A stretch of DNA of 64,000 nt, taken from positions 62,001-126,000 of the forward strand of contig CAJNCJ010000003.1 in assembly GCA_905221235.1 (NCBI GenBank), in the 5' to 3' direction. A program made the translations under genes and the position numbers. The number at the start of each line of letters is the position of its first letter. The first letter of the stretch is position 1. Below the pieces are notes generated by a model. The model saw nothing but the letters and a program-made list of their open reading frames with translations, did not search any database and was not told the DNA's origin. Shown here in pieces: positions 62,917 through 64,000 of the stretch. Source of the stretch: a bacterium. Its GTDB lineage: Bacteria; Bacillota; Bacilli; Lactobacillales; Streptococcaceae.

Positions 62917-63791
62917 TTTGTCTTGAAATGATAGTAGGCACCCAACATCCCTGCTGTGTTTTGGTGATGGGCAAATTCTAATCGTGTTTTTTCAGCTAGG
63001 CTTGGTACCAAGGCATCTTTTAAAGCTGTGCGGATCTTCGGTTTGAGGATAGCCTCTTGTCCCATGATACCTCCACCTAGAATGACCACTTCTGGATTGG
63101 CCACATAGCAAATATTTGCCAGACCTTTTCCTAAATAATCTACCATGCGGTCAATACCAGCCATACAGATCTTGTTTCCTTCAGTAGCTTCCTTGAAAAT
63201 GCGTCGGCCATTCCACTGGTCAACTGGATCTCCATGAGCTGCTGCTACATACTCCACCAAGGCTGTCGTAGAGGCTAAGTCTTGGAAGGCTCCATCCTGC
63301 ATATGCATATAACCAACTTCACAGGCTGAATTGCTAAATCCATGGAAAACTTTCCCATCCATAATCAAGCAACCCCCGATACCTGTTCCAATAGTCAAGC
63401 AAAGAGTGACACTCGCTCCCTTGCCTGAACCAGATACCGCTTCGGCCAAACCTGCACAGTTAACGTCATTTTCAATCTCGCAAGGAATATTAAAGCTAGT
63501 CTCGATTTCCTTTTTGAACTGGGTGCCTGCATAGTTAGGGATTTGAGGACCAGCATAGAAAATCTCACCCTTATCCGGATCCACCATCCCCGCAGAAGAA
63601 ATAGCAACACCTGCTACTGGGCCTTTTTCTAGATAGCTGGCAACGATATCTTTTGTCTTTTGTAAGATATGAGGGCCACCTTTATGCGCCTCAGTTGGCA
63701 TTTCATGTGATTCAACAAGTTGGCCTTCTTGGTCGATCAAACCATACTTGATGTTGGTTCCACCGATATCAATTGCAACGTAGTCTGTCAT
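62907..63791 (-). CDS. ROK-family sugar kinase, probable N-acetylmannosamine kinase
   Basis: A 294-residue cytoplasmic kinase. The phosphate motif AIDIGGTNIKYGLI is at the N-terminus, GVAISSAGMVD and LTIGTGIGGCLIMDGKV further on. The Cys-rich zinc motif of typical ROK kinases is absent; NSACEVGYMHM stands in its place. The gene lies 17 bases after a sialate lyase gene, so the expected substrate is ManNAc, the lyase product. Kinase specificity is inferred from context. Confidence 0.88.
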   Translation of the reverse strand: MTDYVAIDIGGTNIKYGLIDQEGQLVESHEMPTEAHKGGPHILQKTKDIVASYLEKGPVAGVAISSAGMVDPDKGEIFYAGPQIPNYAGTQFKKEIETSFNIPCEIENDVNCAGLAEAVSGSGKGASVTLCLTIGTGIGGCLIMDGKVFHGFSNSACEVGYMHMQDGAFQDLASTTALVEYVAAAHGDPVDQWNGRRIFKEATEGNKICMAGIDRMVDYLGKGLANICYVANPEVVILGGGIMGQEAILKPKIRTALKDALVPSLAEKTRLEFAHHQNTAGMLGAYYHFKTKQS

Positions 63792-63808
63792 AAATACCTC
63801 CTTATGGA

Positions 63809-64000
63809 TTAGAGGAAGCGCTCCTTGGTTTCACGAATCAATTGAGCAGCTGCTTCTACAACTGGGCGATCTTCTTCAATCACTGGTGTCAATGGAGAAC
63901 GAACAGAACCAATATTCAAGCCTTCATTGATTTTCAAGACTTCTTTAATGACACCATACATATTTCCATGTGCAGAAGTGAGCTTGCCAATGATTGCGTT
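63809..64000 (-). CDS. nanA: N-acetylneuraminate lyase, C-terminal part (5' end beyond window)
   Basis: The last 63 codons of a DapA-superfamily aldolase, open to the right window edge. The sequence AIIGKLTSAHGNMYGVIKE, then SVRSPLTPVIEEDRP and a final RETKERFL match the end of streptococcal N-acetylneuraminate lyases, which split sialic acid into ManNAc and pyruvate. Identification rests on the C-terminus and on the kinase gene next to it. Confidence 0.8.
   Translation of the reverse strand, partial: NAIIGKLTSAHGNMYGVIKEVLKINEGLNIGSVRSPLTPVIEEDRPVVEAAAQLIRETKERFL

Overview
This window is a stretch of a Streptococcus chromosome from the mitis/pneumoniae group. Gene content and order match, from memory, the pneumococcal block from a Nif3-family gene through thrS, psaR, rel, pepO, psaBCA, tpx, gpmA, ileS, divIVA-ylm-ftsZ-ftsA, murF, ddl, recR and pbp2B to the sialic acid genes. 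Five BOX repeats, low GC, extended -10 promoters (TGnTATAAT) and choline-binding repeats in a surface amidase agree. Several accessory inserts that I do not remember from this part of the reference pneumococcal genome suggest S. mitis, S. pseudopneumoniae or a divergent pneumococcus; species cannot be fixed from the sequence alone.

Layout: 1-5820 holds an amino-acid oxidase (cut by the window edge), a Nif3-family protein, trmK, an unusual P-type ATPase and an acyltransferase. 5863-9369 is a four-gene iron-siderophore-type uptake operon with an esterase. 9471-11100 contains a CadD-type transporter with an operator and a candidate leader peptide, plus a family of terminator-rich repeats. rpsO and thrS (the latter with a T-box leader) follow. 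14083-17518 is accessory: a BOX, a DUF389 membrane protein, an IS-end-like hairpin, and the remains of a radical-SAM peptide cluster (ABC exporter intact, maturase and regulator reduced to fragments). 17624-19268 encodes a BceRS-type two-component system. 19601-21111 is a TetR regulator and a membrane-anchored flavoreductase-like protein sharing an operator. 21235-30139 is mostly core: a lipase-like protein, a YdcF-like protein, an Rrf2 regulator, a phosphoesterase, PsaR, a PnuC-like transporter, twin small membrane proteins, dtd and rel.

30457-31890 is a choline-binding amidase gene broken by one in-frame TGA. 32148-38338 carries an MBL-fold hydrolase, pepO, the psaBCA manganese transporter with a clear PsaR-type operator, and tpx. 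38547-45774 has a MacB/FtsX-like ABC pair, a GH95 fucosidase, gpmA and a small membrane protein. 45864-54717 runs from ileS (T-box leader) through the division cluster divIVA-ylmH-ylmG-sepF-ylmE-ftsZ-ftsA. 54937-61062 has a YwaF-like protein, murF, ddl, recR and pbp2B. 61270-64000 is a sialic-acid catabolic region (RpiR regulator, ROK kinase, N-acetylneuraminate lyase) into whose convergent terminator a RelE/RelB-type toxin-antitoxin module has been inserted, leaving a duplicated terminator on each side.

Themes linking the genes: metal and oxidant homeostasis (PsaR/PsaBCA/Tpx, CadD, siderophore uptake), cell-envelope growth and division (MurF, Ddl, PBP2B, FtsZ/A, SepF, DivIVA), and translation control (two T-box-regulated synthetases, Dtd, Rel). 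I found no rRNA or tRNA genes, no CRISPR array, no prophage and no intact transposase.
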